DNA of 64,000 nt from the NCBI GenBank assembly GCA_000467715.1, contig AJFK01000490.1:1-64000 (forward strand). The letters run 5' to 3'. Positions 11,801-21,808 of the stretch are shown here, piece after piece (position 1 is the stretch's first letter; each line of letters starts with the position of its first letter). The stretch comes from Hysterium pulicare CBS 123377 (taxonomy: Eukaryota; Ascomycota; Dothideomycetes; Hysteriales; Hysteriaceae). The notes under the pieces are model-generated. The model was given only the letters and a program-made list of their open reading frames with translations, ran no database searches and was not told the origin of the DNA. The translations under genes and the position numbers were made by a program.

Positions 11801-14426
11801 CACCTCCGCCACCCACATACTCACCACCTCCGCCACCAGGGCAAGTAGACATGCGTCTCTGGCCTGAACACCATAGGTCTGTATCACAGGCTTCTGACAG
11901 CCTAGACGAGCGCGTTAGGCTCCTGGATGATGCAGCATCCCTTTCGGCTGCACCTTCACCTTCCGTAGCTGCGGTTGCCCGTCTTCCTTCTCATGCTGCT
12001 CGCGGTACTCTCGACGGCCCGGCAGCTCCAGTTGTATCCATTCCTTCCGGCACCCCCGCGGCTGAAATTGCTTCACAACATGACGACCCTCATTTCCAGC
12101 CTCGCGTGGAACCTGATACACCACTTGCTAAGGCTGCTGAAGTCGCTTCCTCCCCGGTCGCCCAAGATCCCGAAACGAAACGACTCGTGCAACGCCGCCA
12201 TTTGATTGCAGAGCTTTACACGACTGAGACATTATTTGTGAAGGACCTTATGGTCATCGAAGACATTTACCTAGCGACCTCCGAGGAGATTGACATCATA
12301 ACTGACCAAGACCGAAAGATCTTGTTCAGTAATGTTCACGAGATTATTGAGACCTCGAAGGCGTTCCTAAAGTCTCTCAAAGCTTCTGCATCATTCGTCT
12401 ACAAGCCCAGTCAGACCGACTGGACGGCCAAGTCAGGAAATAACATGGCTCCCAGTGATGTCGAGACAGTGAAACTGTCGCCGCCCACCGATGAGGCTGA
12501 TCGCCTTACTATGATTGGAAGAGCATTTCTCAAACATGCCGCAGCGATGGAGCATGTTTATACAGAGTACGTCCGCAATCACAGAGACGCTAACAATCTC
12601 CTTATGGAGTACAACAAGAAATCGAAGACGAGGACTTGGCTCGACGAATGCCAATCATATGCCAACGACATCACTGAAGCGTGGGATTTGAATTCGCTTC
12701 TTGTCAAGCCGACGCAGCGTACAACGAGGTATTTGATGATGCTTGATGCTCTTCTGAAACTGACCCCCACCAATCATCCCGACTATAAGATGATTGATAG
12801 GGCGAAGGCGGAGTGGGCTCTCATCAACTTGCGCATCAACGAAGTGTGCCGTCGGGAAGAATTAGTAGCCCAACTGCTCAAGAACAAACAACCCCAGACC
12901 ACCGCGTCTCCCCTGCGTCTCCCTATGAGCGCAATTATGAAGGCGTTTGGACGCAAGACAAACAAGTTCAAACAGCAGGTTGGACTGGCTGAGAGAGTCG
13001 ATGATTCCGTGTATGATTCTGTGGCCCAACGTTTTGGCGGCCACTTCTTCCAAATTCAAATCGTAATGCGGGATGTTGAGCTGTACCTCGAGGCGGTTAC
13101 CAATTACATGAATTCATGTCACGCATTCGTTCTGGCCTTCATAGGCCTACTGGAGGTCGGTCAAACAAGCAGCCCCGAGATTGAGAGTAAATGGCGCAAG
13201 TATGCCCTTATCATTCAGGAGCTGTGTCTCGTCTCCCTTCCACAACATGTATGTCTCTCAGAGCTCCCGCCAAGTTATATTGCTAACCTTGCAAATAGAA
13301 ACAGAAGATCCGCGACTTTGTCGTGGGCCCTCTGCTCGAACTCTGGGTCCTGCACGACAAGCCCCAGGACCTGATGGAAGAGCGAAAGAATAAGGCTGGT
13401 GATTACGTGAAATGGAAACAGGCTGTCGACAAGGGCGAGAAGACCGCGAAAACCTTGAAACCCGCTGCCGAGCAGTGGTCGGCACTCAATGATACGCTCA
13501 AACTGCAGCTACCTCTTTTGTACACAAAGACGAAGACTTTGGTTGGCGCTTGTCAGAAAGCCATGATCGGCCATCAAAAAATGTTCCATTCGACAATGCG
13601 TTTAAAACTTCGGCCTTTACTTGACGAACTGCCCAAGCATACCCCCGCCTTCGATTTTGATCTCGCAAAATACTCTCAAGTCTTCGCCTCAGACTTCTCA
13701 AGCATTGAGGCTCAGGCCCTCATATTGGCTATATGCAACAAGAGTCTTTCAGTGGAAGTGAACAACTTCATGTCTCCAGTGTCCAGTTTCTACACCGATG
13801 ACTCTCACTCGCGCAAATCCTCGTCCAAGCGAACGCAATCCCTGAGTAGTGATATGTCCGCTTCCGACGGTCATCAACGTCTCAGTGGCGGCTTTAGTGT
13901 TCGACAGTCGTCCGAAAGCACACCTGTTCTTGACGGACAACTCTCACCAATGGGTCGCATCCGCGCAGGATCTGCACTTTCCAGCAAAGCGCCGAGTAGC
14001 CCTCGCTCTGATAGCACCAACAGGACGATCACCCAACTTACCTCGCGCCCATCAACTGCTATCGGCAGTGCCCTATTGTCACCCTCCGGGACTACACCTT
14101 ACAATTCTCGCGGGTCCGGTATCTTCTCGTCTGCTTTACCGATGCCCGACTCACCAATGGCTATGCGTGGTGACGAGTCCATCTCCGACAATAATGACCC
14201 TCGCGTCATGTTCTTGGCAGCAAGCTTGTTCGAGTTCAATATCGCCCACGATCGCCAGGAAGGCGGCTACCCATACCTCGTCTACGTGCCCGGCGAAATC
14301 TTCGACGTCATCGGCATGAAGGGAGAGTTATGGCTTGCCCGCAACCAGGACGACAAGTCCGGCACCATCGGATGGATCTGGGAGAAGCATTTCGCCCGCA
14401 TCCTCCCCGACGAGCCCGAGGCCTAA
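8836..14426 (+). CDS. DH-BAR-SH3 Rho guanine nucleotide exchange factor
   Basis: Two exons (8836-13248 and 13299-14426) with one 50-base intron give 1846 residues. The start is the ATG in CACTATGGAGG; the open frame runs 30 bases further upstream but without another ATG. The first ~1110 residues are Ser/Pro/Thr-rich and probably disordered, with polyproline near residue 1000. A Dbl-homology domain begins near 1114 (KRLVQRRHLIAELYTTETLF) and runs to about 1340, with the typical LLVKPTQRTTRYLMMLDALL helix. A BAR-like helical region follows to about 1630, then a Ser-rich linker, then a C-terminal SH3 domain (about 1774-1845: ASLFEFNI...YVPGEIFDVIG...IGWIWEKHF). This order matches the Tuba/DNMBP family, which activates Rho/Cdc42 GTPases at curved membranes. 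No PH domain is evident, as in that family. The target GTPase cannot be told from sequence. Confidence 0.92.
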
Positions 14427-15270
14427 ACGACATTCTCCAACAAATTTCCTTTGTGGTCTTTTCCAATCCTAATGCATTATCATGAAGGCATCGACAGCGT
14501 GGCGTTTTGGCTGCTTTTCAAGGCGGCGAAATGGCCCTCTATATCCCCCATCGGCGGAGTGAATGAATTGGCATAATGGGATTCAATGCCTTGGGTATTC
14601 GGTGTTTTTGTTTTCTGGCTTTTGCTGGCATAATTATGGTTTGCATCATCTTATAGGGAACTGCCCGGCCCTAGCCTGCTTCCGGGTGGATGGCTTTTTT
14701 CTTTTCTTTGGCTTTCTGGTTCTTTCTTGTAAAATAAATTCACTGTGGATGGCGATAGCCCAAGAGTCAATCAGATATTGACCCAAAACGTTTTTGAGTG
14801 CTCTGTTTGCTTTGAAGTGATGTGATTGCTCTTTGCTAGATCTTGGTTTGCTGGGTCACATGCTTTTCTCCTTGGCTACTTGCATGGATTAGGATGCAGG
14901 AAAAGAAGTGAATAGCTTCTCCAGCATGAGCCTTGAAACTCGTCCTGTAAAGTTGCATCCAAAGAGAATCGGAAGCTCTGCAAGCCATTTCTTCCCTCCG
15001 CTGTTCGCGTGCAGCGTTTGACCTCTGCGTCACCAAGAAACCATCTCGCTGCCGTGAGAACCTTTTCATTTGAGTCTATTTCTGACGGCAGATAAACGGT
15101 GGGAAAGTTTAGACCTTCGGTTAAGCATACGCACAGGAAAGAGAATGGGGAGAAAGCTCTTAGGATCCGGCATCATCATTTCATATATCCATGAGCTAAT
15201 AGAGTATATGTCCATCTAAAAAAACTACAAGCTCCACCGCTTAGTATGGCAAGAAGCCGCTATCGCCATC
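14427..15270. other. Convergent intergenic region (RhoGEF / EMC2)
   Basis: The RhoGEF (plus) and EMC2 (minus) genes converge here. About 840 bases hold no recognisable gene; T-rich stretches after 14430 and around 14690-14740 fit a 3' untranslated region and polyadenylation. Nothing else is supported. Confidence 0.5.
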
Positions 15271-16344
15271 TTACCTCTCGATCTTCCCATCCCGATCCAA
15301 TAACTCCCTCGCAGCGATCACCTCTGCCTCCTCATATCCACCCCATCCACTCTGCCCACTTGATGCTTTCCTCACAATCTCCGCCAATTTCGCCGTCGCT
15401 AGCTCGTGAAGCTTCTGCACTGTTTGTAAGGATGGAGGAGGAAGGTCTTCGTCCGTAGTAGCGGGTTGTCTTTGGTTGGTGGAAAGCAAGGGAATGAGTT
15501 TCGAGCAGACGAATTTGAGGCCGTAGAAGCCGCGGAGGTAGGTAGAGCAGAGCTCGATGCTGCGGCTGTAGTGGCGGAGGGACATACTCAGCGCGCGAAG
15601 GGAGGAGGGGTCGGAGAGGTATTGGAGTTCGGCCATACGGGCGTGGACCTATGGCGAAGGGTTAGTGCGATGTGAATGGGGAATGTGGGAGGGCACGGGC
15701 TCGTACAATCCAGGAGTTGGGTGTTATTAGAAGAACTTCTTCCAAGCTGTAGATTGCTTGTGGGTACATGTTTTGGCTGGCATATAGATCTGAGAGCTCG
15801 GCCCATGCTTCTGCGTCTGTGGGGGATGCGTCGAGGAGTTCGACGAGCGCGTTGATGGCATCTGTTGGTCGACCTATGCTTCGAAGTAATGCTATGCGGC
15901 GTTTCCGAATTGGCTTGACGAAGTCAGTATTATTCCATCATATCCTTCCTGTCCAAGAAGGGACCTTACGAAATTCGTCGAATCCGCCTTGATGATCTCT
16001 TCATAACCTCGCAGCACCTTCTCCAATTCCTTCTGATCCTTCGCCACAGCTTCCTCATACATCCCTCGTAGTGCCATGACTCTCTCATTTGTCTCTCCGA
16101 ACCGTGATATCATTCTGTCTAGACATAACCGCGCGGACTTGTCGTCGCCTGTGCGGAGGCAAGAGAGGAGGAGGTTTTCGTGGATGGTCCATGTTTCGGG
16201 GGACTCAGTGGAGAAAAGGAGAGAGAGCGGCCATGGAAATGATGATGTGGGTGAACTTGCTAGGATCCTGGGAGCTTTTTGGGAGAGGCGGAGAGCTGTT
16301 TGCGGTGGGATATGTGTCGGCGGGTCGAGAAGAGATGGAGCCAT
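15271..16344 (-). CDS. EMC2: ER membrane protein complex subunit 2 (TPR protein)
   Basis: Three exons (16344-15970, 15913-15707, 15648-15271) with introns of 56 and 58 bases encode 319 residues. EMC2 is the cytosolic tetratricopeptide subunit of the ER membrane complex, which inserts tail-anchored and multipass proteins. Family features seen are the TPR helices around residues 40-200, including IRKRRIALLRSIGRPTDAIN and AEAWAELSDLYASQNMYPQA, and the conserved SLEEVLLITPNSW helix. The C-terminal third carries YSRSIELCSTYLRGFYGLKF, which corresponds to the last conserved TPR-like block. The ATG at 16344 is followed by a short family-typical N terminus. Its start is about 410 bases from the divergently read AP-3 delta gene, so the two probably share a promoter region. 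Confidence 0.9.
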
Positions 16345-16757
16345 GTTGGCTTTGTCGGTGGAATTAGTGTGAAGAGTCTTGTGGCGTTAAATATTCGAAC
16401 GAGACTAGGGGTGGAGTATGCGAAGTTTTGTAGCAAGAGCGCACAGGTTGCAATTGATAGATGGCCGCAGACTTTGGTGATGCTTAGCGTGGTGTTGAGG
16501 TTCAAGCTTGTTCGGGGAAATCGCGGCTTCTCACATTCATCATCAAACCTTGGAACGACATGCGCGATTCCTAATTTTCGAAGCCTCGAAATTTCTCATG
16601 ACTTTCTAGTGTATAAGAGATGACTCTGTTTTCATTTCCATGACCTCTATATGCCCGTGAACATGCCTGCTGGCTCCCTCCATTACCGCCCACCTACCCC
16701 TCCTCACGGATCTTATCAACATATTGAAGCTGAGGACAGACCAAGGATACAGGCACC
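16345..16757. promoter_or_regulatory. Divergent promoter region, EMC2 / AP-3 delta
   Basis: About 410 bases separate two divergent start codons. No other gene is seen. I could not name a transcription-factor site with confidence; the stretch simply must hold both promoters and 5' leaders. Confidence 0.45.
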
Positions 16758-19700
16758 ATGTAAGGGAACTGTAGAGGCAACATCGAAGCTTCACTCATAG
16801 TCTTAATAGGTTCGAGAAATCATTGTACGACCTCATCCGAGGGCTGCGGAACCATAAAGGATCCGAAAAGGAATATATACAGGAAAGCATAAAGGAATGT
16901 CGGAAGGAGATACGGAGTAATGATATGGGTATATATTCGACTTACGCCTGTAGAGTATTCGTGATGCTGATCTTACCAGACCTTAAGTCCACCGCCCTCA
17001 TGAAGCTCACCTACCTGGAAATGTTCGGCCACGACATGTCGTGGGCCTCGTTCAACGTTCTCGAGGTCATGTCCTCGCCGAAGTATCGTAATAAGCGGAC
17101 AGCATACTTAGCCGCCGTTCAGAGCTTTCGGAGGGACACTGAGGTGTTGATGTTGGCTGAGAATCAGTTGAAGAAGGTATCTCATCCTCTCGAGAACAGT
17201 ATTGTAACTGAACTCTCCTGATTCAATAAAGGACATTACGTCTCCGACTCCGACTGTTATCTCATTACCACTCACGGCAATCCCCCATGTCATAAACCCT
17301 TCCATGGCCAATTCCCTCCTTTCGGACTTATTACCGCGCTTAACACATTCTCATGCAGCCATACGGAAGAAGACAGTGGTCACGCTATACAGACTAGCCC
17401 TAGTATACCCAGAGACACTAAGACCAGCATGGCCGAAGATAAAGGAGAGGTTGCAGGATGAGAACGAAGACCCCAGCGTCACCGCAGCTATCGTGAACGT
17501 TGTCTGTGAACTGGGATGGAGAAGACCTCAGGATTTCCTTCCTCTGGCACCGAGGCTCTTCGACCTGCTAGTCGAGGGTGGAAATAACTGGATGGCTATC
17601 AAAATAATAAAGTTGGTAAGCATGGCATCCCCATTTTCAATGTATACAACTAATAACTACACAGTTCGCTACGTTAACTCCACTGGAACCTCGACTGATC
17701 AAAAAGTTGCTCCCTCCCCTTACTAAATTAATCAAAGAGACAGGAGCCATGTCGCTCTTGTATGAATGCATTAATGGAATCATTCAAGGCGGCATTCTGG
17801 AAGCGGTGGAAGGTACAGCGGAAGGGGAGGAGGTTGCGCGACTATGCGTGGGAAAGCTCCGAGGCATGATGGTTATAGAAGGAGATTCAAACTGTAAGCT
17901 GAGCTTCACGACTACTTACGAGTTCAACATCTCATTCAAATGCAGTAAAATATGTTGCACTACTTGCTTTCGACAAAATCGTGCGCTCGCATCCCCATCT
18001 CGTCGCCTTACATCAGGATGTAATACTTGAATGTATTGACGATCCAGATATTTCCATAAGGATGAGTGCTTTAGACCTTGTAGTTGGCATGGTAAGCAGC
18101 GAAAACCTAATGGCCATAGTTGGACGACTCATGCGCCAACTACGCAACGCACCAATAGCATCGTCAGCCGATGATCCCGCAAACGATAGAGGGCGACAGA
18201 CCGGAGTTATTCCATATGCTGAGCCCGATGATTCTGATGCCGAAGAATCTTTGCGACCAGCGGAAAGGAGATCAAACCAAGCACCGCCGTTACCAGACGA
18301 CTACCGAGTAAATGTCATCAAGAGGATATTGGACATGTGTTCTCGTGACACATACGCCAACATTACCGACTTTGATTGGTATATTGATGTTCTTGTGCAG
18401 CTCGTACGGGCGTCTCCAGCGACACAGCAAGGCTCCTTTCCTGACGAGTCTGAAGATGTTGGCTCTAAACGCTCTGATGACATTGGGTTTGGAATTGGCT
18501 GCGAACTGCAGAATGTCGCTGTGCGGGTCAAGAGTGTGAGATCAGAAGCCGTTGAAGCAGCACAATCTTTGCTCCTTGTCGATCGTAGAGACCAAATGTT
18601 CCCTTCTTCTGGAAATGGTGGCAAAGGCGTACTGGAGTGCGCAGGATTTATGGTCGGAGAATACGCACATTTGCTCACCAAGCCTGATGCAGTAATGACA
18701 TCTCTTCTACATTCATCTGCAACGCAACTGCCATCTCGTACACTTGCGGTGTACCTTCAGGCAGTCCCGAAAGTGTTTGCCAATATGGCTGGAAACGAGC
18801 AACTCTCATGGACACCAGAGAGGAAAACACTTATCTCACTTTTGATGGCAAGAATAATCCATTTTCTGGAACCGTTAGCGACGCATCCAAGTTTGGAAGT
18901 TCAAGAGCGAGCTGTCGAATATCTTGAGCTTATGAGGCTTGCAGCCGAAGCTGCGTCAGGTACCGCCACTGGACATGACAAGGATGAATTCATCGATCCT
19001 CCACTATTACTCACTCAAGCCATCCCGGCTCTATTCACGGGCGTCGAATTAAACCCCGTTGCGCCAGGCGCACAAAAGAAAGTGCCATTGCCCGAAGACG
19101 TGGACTTAGATACTCCGATAAACCCGAATCTGCAGTCTCTACTGCAACGGGCTGAAATGGAGACAGCTGGTGAAGCGGACGAAGACGATGTATCCCAGGC
19201 CTACAATGAACCAATTTCGAGTTATACTGAACCTACACTCACCGCAGCGGAGAAGCTGGATGCTCCGAAACCCGAACCTTCATCGTATCAGAATGCGGTT
19301 GAAGAGGAGTACCTCGACCCGGACATCATTGCCAAGCGCAAGGCGGAACGAAAAGAGCGGTATAAAGATGATCCATTTTACATCGATCCCGACCTAAACC
19401 GCAACTCAGGTCGCTCAACGCCGCTCAATAATATTCTCAAAACCAGCAATGGTGACGAGCTCGACATTGATTCCATCCCCATCATGGATCTCGATCTGGA
19501 GAACCGAGATCGTTCCGTGACCGAACCGCGCGGGCAGGAAGAAGCCACTCGCTCAGCACCAGCAAAACGAAGGCCACGCCGCAACTTTGAAATCATGGTC
19601 GACGAAAATCTTGGCAATGACGATGGGCCTACCTCTTCCCGTGACGGTTCCCGCCCGGATCTTGTGCGTTCCTCACAAGCTAAAGGCAAGAAATCATTGC

Positions 19701-20140
19701 TCGAAGTAGACTCTTCTGGTCTCGGCTCCCTGTCCCTCGAAGATGACGGCACCGGTACCTCGAAACTTGATATCGAGCGTCGCGAGGCCGAAGAGGCAGA
19801 AATGGCTAAGGCTTTGAAGGAAGTAGAGAGACTTAGGTTGGAAATGCAGAGAGCGAGCGAGAGGATCCATGCAAAGGATGCTCCGCCTGAAGGGACGCTG
19901 GTCAAAAGGAAAAAGAAGAAGGCTAAGCCTGCGCAAATGGAAGCTGCGGAAATGGCTGCAGAAGGGGAAGCTCAGGAAGAGGCTGTGGTTAAGAAGAAGA
20001 AAAAGAAGAAGGTTAAGCCTGAAGGGGATGAAGCCAATGCGCTTGGTGATGAGGGAGAGGGAAACGACGTGGTCAAGGCGAAGAAGAAAAAGAAGAGGAG
20101 ACAGGTTGTTATGGATGAGCCCGAGCCTTTTGAGACGTAG
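16758..20140 (+). CDS. APL5: AP-3 adaptor complex subunit delta
   Basis: Six exons (16758-16759, 16810-16928, 16980-17176, 17232-17615, 17665-17893, 17946-20140) join in frame into 1041 residues. The AP-3 adaptor moves cargo from Golgi or endosome to the vacuole. The N terminus MFEKSLYDLIRGLRNHKG is diagnostic for the delta subunit, and HEAT/armadillo repeats (adaptin N domain) fill about residues 20-560, with TYLEMFGHDMSWASFNVLEV and a clear VRSHPHLVALHQDVILECID block. The C-terminal part is acidic and then strongly lysine-rich, with three KKKKK clusters near 960-1030, as in other fungal delta subunits. The start codon is unusual: exon 1 supplies only AT (CACCAT, donor GTAAGG) and exon 2 supplies the G, so the ATG is created by splicing out a 50-base intron; unspliced, the ATG is followed at once by TAA. 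Confidence 0.92.
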
Positions 20141-20533
20141 TGCTCAGATGAAGATTTGGATTGGCACACTGAAAGCAATACATGATCAGTTCTCATTTGA
20201 CTCTAGTCCCATCATATGAAGATCAGTCAAACAGTGAATCAGCATAGAAAAGAAATGTTGAATCTAGCTACTTTTCCCATCCGTAACAAGTATGGATGAA
20301 TCGTAATATAGCCATCCAGTGCATATGTCGCTACGCATGAAACGCCCTCCCTAAAGTGAATACATCTAAGTCGCCACATCCTCATAGCATACAGTCCGTT
20401 TTGATCCTTGAGATAACCCACTCCTACTATGCAAGCTCATCCCACACATGTCAGCACCTGGGTATGTCCACAGCAGCATTTCCACGGTCCGCTCGTGCGC
20501 TCTCCATACTTGTCCGCCACTCGCAAGGAACAC
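20141..20533. other. Convergent intergenic region (AP-3 delta / Ysy6)
   Basis: About 390 bases lie between the stop codons of AP-3 delta (plus) and Ysy6 (minus). No coding sequence is supported; it presumably holds both 3' untranslated regions. Confidence 0.5.
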
Positions 20534-20888
20534 CTAAAAGAACAGCCGTAATAATTCGAAGATGACACCTCCGCACAGGACAAATGCAAGCACCACTGCA
20601 GAACACCCTCCCATTAGCTCAATCCTTCTTTTTGCCTCGACTGACTCCCCCTTGTTCGTGGACTTTCACACCAACGCCACCAGAACTATGTCACATACCT
20701 ATCCAACCCTTGCTAATAGGGCTCTTGAAATCCTCCCGCTTCTTCACCTGACTCTGCGGTTTCCCCATCTTTGCCTCTTCTCGTTTCGCGAACTTGGCGT
20801 TGGCGGCGCGCTGTTGGGGGGTTTGGGCCTACGCAGGATGCGGAGTTAACACGGTGGTTATAATTCTGGCATGGGGAGCGCATACCAT
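20534..20888 (-). CDS. YSY6: Ysy6/RAMP4 (SERP1) ER translocon-associated protein
   Basis: This very small gene encodes 64 residues in three exons: 20888-20886 (only the ATG), 20828-20699 and 20595-20534. RAMP4/Ysy6 is a tail-anchored ER protein that associates with the Sec61 translocon and stabilises membrane proteins under stress. The family N terminus AQTPQQRAANAKFAKREEAK is followed by MGKPQSQVKKREDFKSPISK and a single membrane anchor at about 43-64 (WIVVLAFVLCGGVIFELLRL). The first intron starts directly after the ATG (ATG then GTATGC) with branch site GTTAAC and acceptor GTAG, 57 bases; the second is 103 bases. The length and the QTPQQR motif match yeast and animal orthologues, so the call is firm although no continuous open frame shows it. 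Confidence 0.93.
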
Positions 20889-21287
20889 TGTGTAGGATTA
20901 TTGGATGGGAGATGTTGTGGGAATGGTAGTGTTTTGCTTTGGTATTCTGGTGTGCGATTTAAGGAAGTGGATCAGAAGTGTGGATTTATGCGCATGTGGA
21001 AAAGGAAGTGATGCTCGTTCGTTCGGCGGTGATGCAAGGTGTCTCTCCCGAACCGTGGTGGTGAACTTTCTTTCTGCCGAACCGAGCTCTCTCACTTCGA
21101 CCTTAGATTGAACCTTTCCTTCCACCGACCACTTTTTGTATTCTACGTTTGAGACCACGTCGCTTGAATTATTTTCGAGTCATATCCTGTCTAGCGCTTT
21201 CTAGAGCTTGGTTTCTGATTCACTCGGTGCTTCTGTTATTTATCTGTCCTTTTAAGGCCTCGAGCTCAATTGCTGCTGCCTCGAGAA
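20889..21287. promoter_or_regulatory. Divergent promoter region, Ysy6 / mitochondrial protein
   Basis: About 400 bases lie between two divergent start codons. No additional gene is seen, and no named regulatory site is supported. Confidence 0.4.
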
Positions 21288-21808
21288 ATGTCTCATCCTT
21301 CTCGCATTGGCTTCGCCCTCACCTCCGCGCGGAGACTTCAGCCTTTTGCGCTGAGGACTGTGAGGGCGAATAAGAGATGGGATTCTTCTTATCAACCTCC
21401 CACTCCAACTCCGCAGGCAGGGCAACCTGAAAGCAAAGAAGGCGGGAGTCGCGTGGTAAGTTCTCTTGTCATGTCAAGCTCTCACCCTTCTATCTAGATA
21501 TACATTACCAATTCAAAGACTCTCACTGATACAAGTGTTTTAAATAGCGAGCTTTCTACTCCTCATTCGGGTCTCCGATCATCAAAGTCTTCCTTGGCGC
21601 ACTGTTCACGTATCAGACACTTTACTGGGGATGGTTGAAGCTGGAGACTTTGGAGGTCAAGGATGAGAAGAATGGTGCGTAAGTCGGATGTGTCTTCACC
21701 GGATCGAATGGCCTTGGCTGACTTACTGGTGGTATAGCGGAGATCAAGAAGCTTGAGGCTCAGTTAAGGGTGCTCACACGGGGGAAGGAACTGGCGAAGG
21801 GGCAATGA
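21288..21808 (+). CDS. Small single-pass, probably mitochondrial protein
   Basis: Three exons (21288-21455, 21548-21674, 21738-21808) give 121 residues. The N-terminal 30 residues are rich in Arg, Ser and Ala without acidic residues (HPSRIGFALTSARRLQPFAL), as in a mitochondrial presequence. A Pro/Gln/Gly-rich linker follows, then one hydrophobic segment near 64-87 (PIIKVFLGALFTYQTLYWGW), then a charged C-terminal coil (EIKKLEAQLRVLTRGKELAK). The layout fits a small inner-membrane protein with its coil outside the membrane. I recognise the general pattern of small fungal inner-membrane assembly factors but cannot assign a named family. The second intron uses GTGCGT as donor; the nearby GTAAGT would shift the frame into an early stop. 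Confidence 0.7.
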
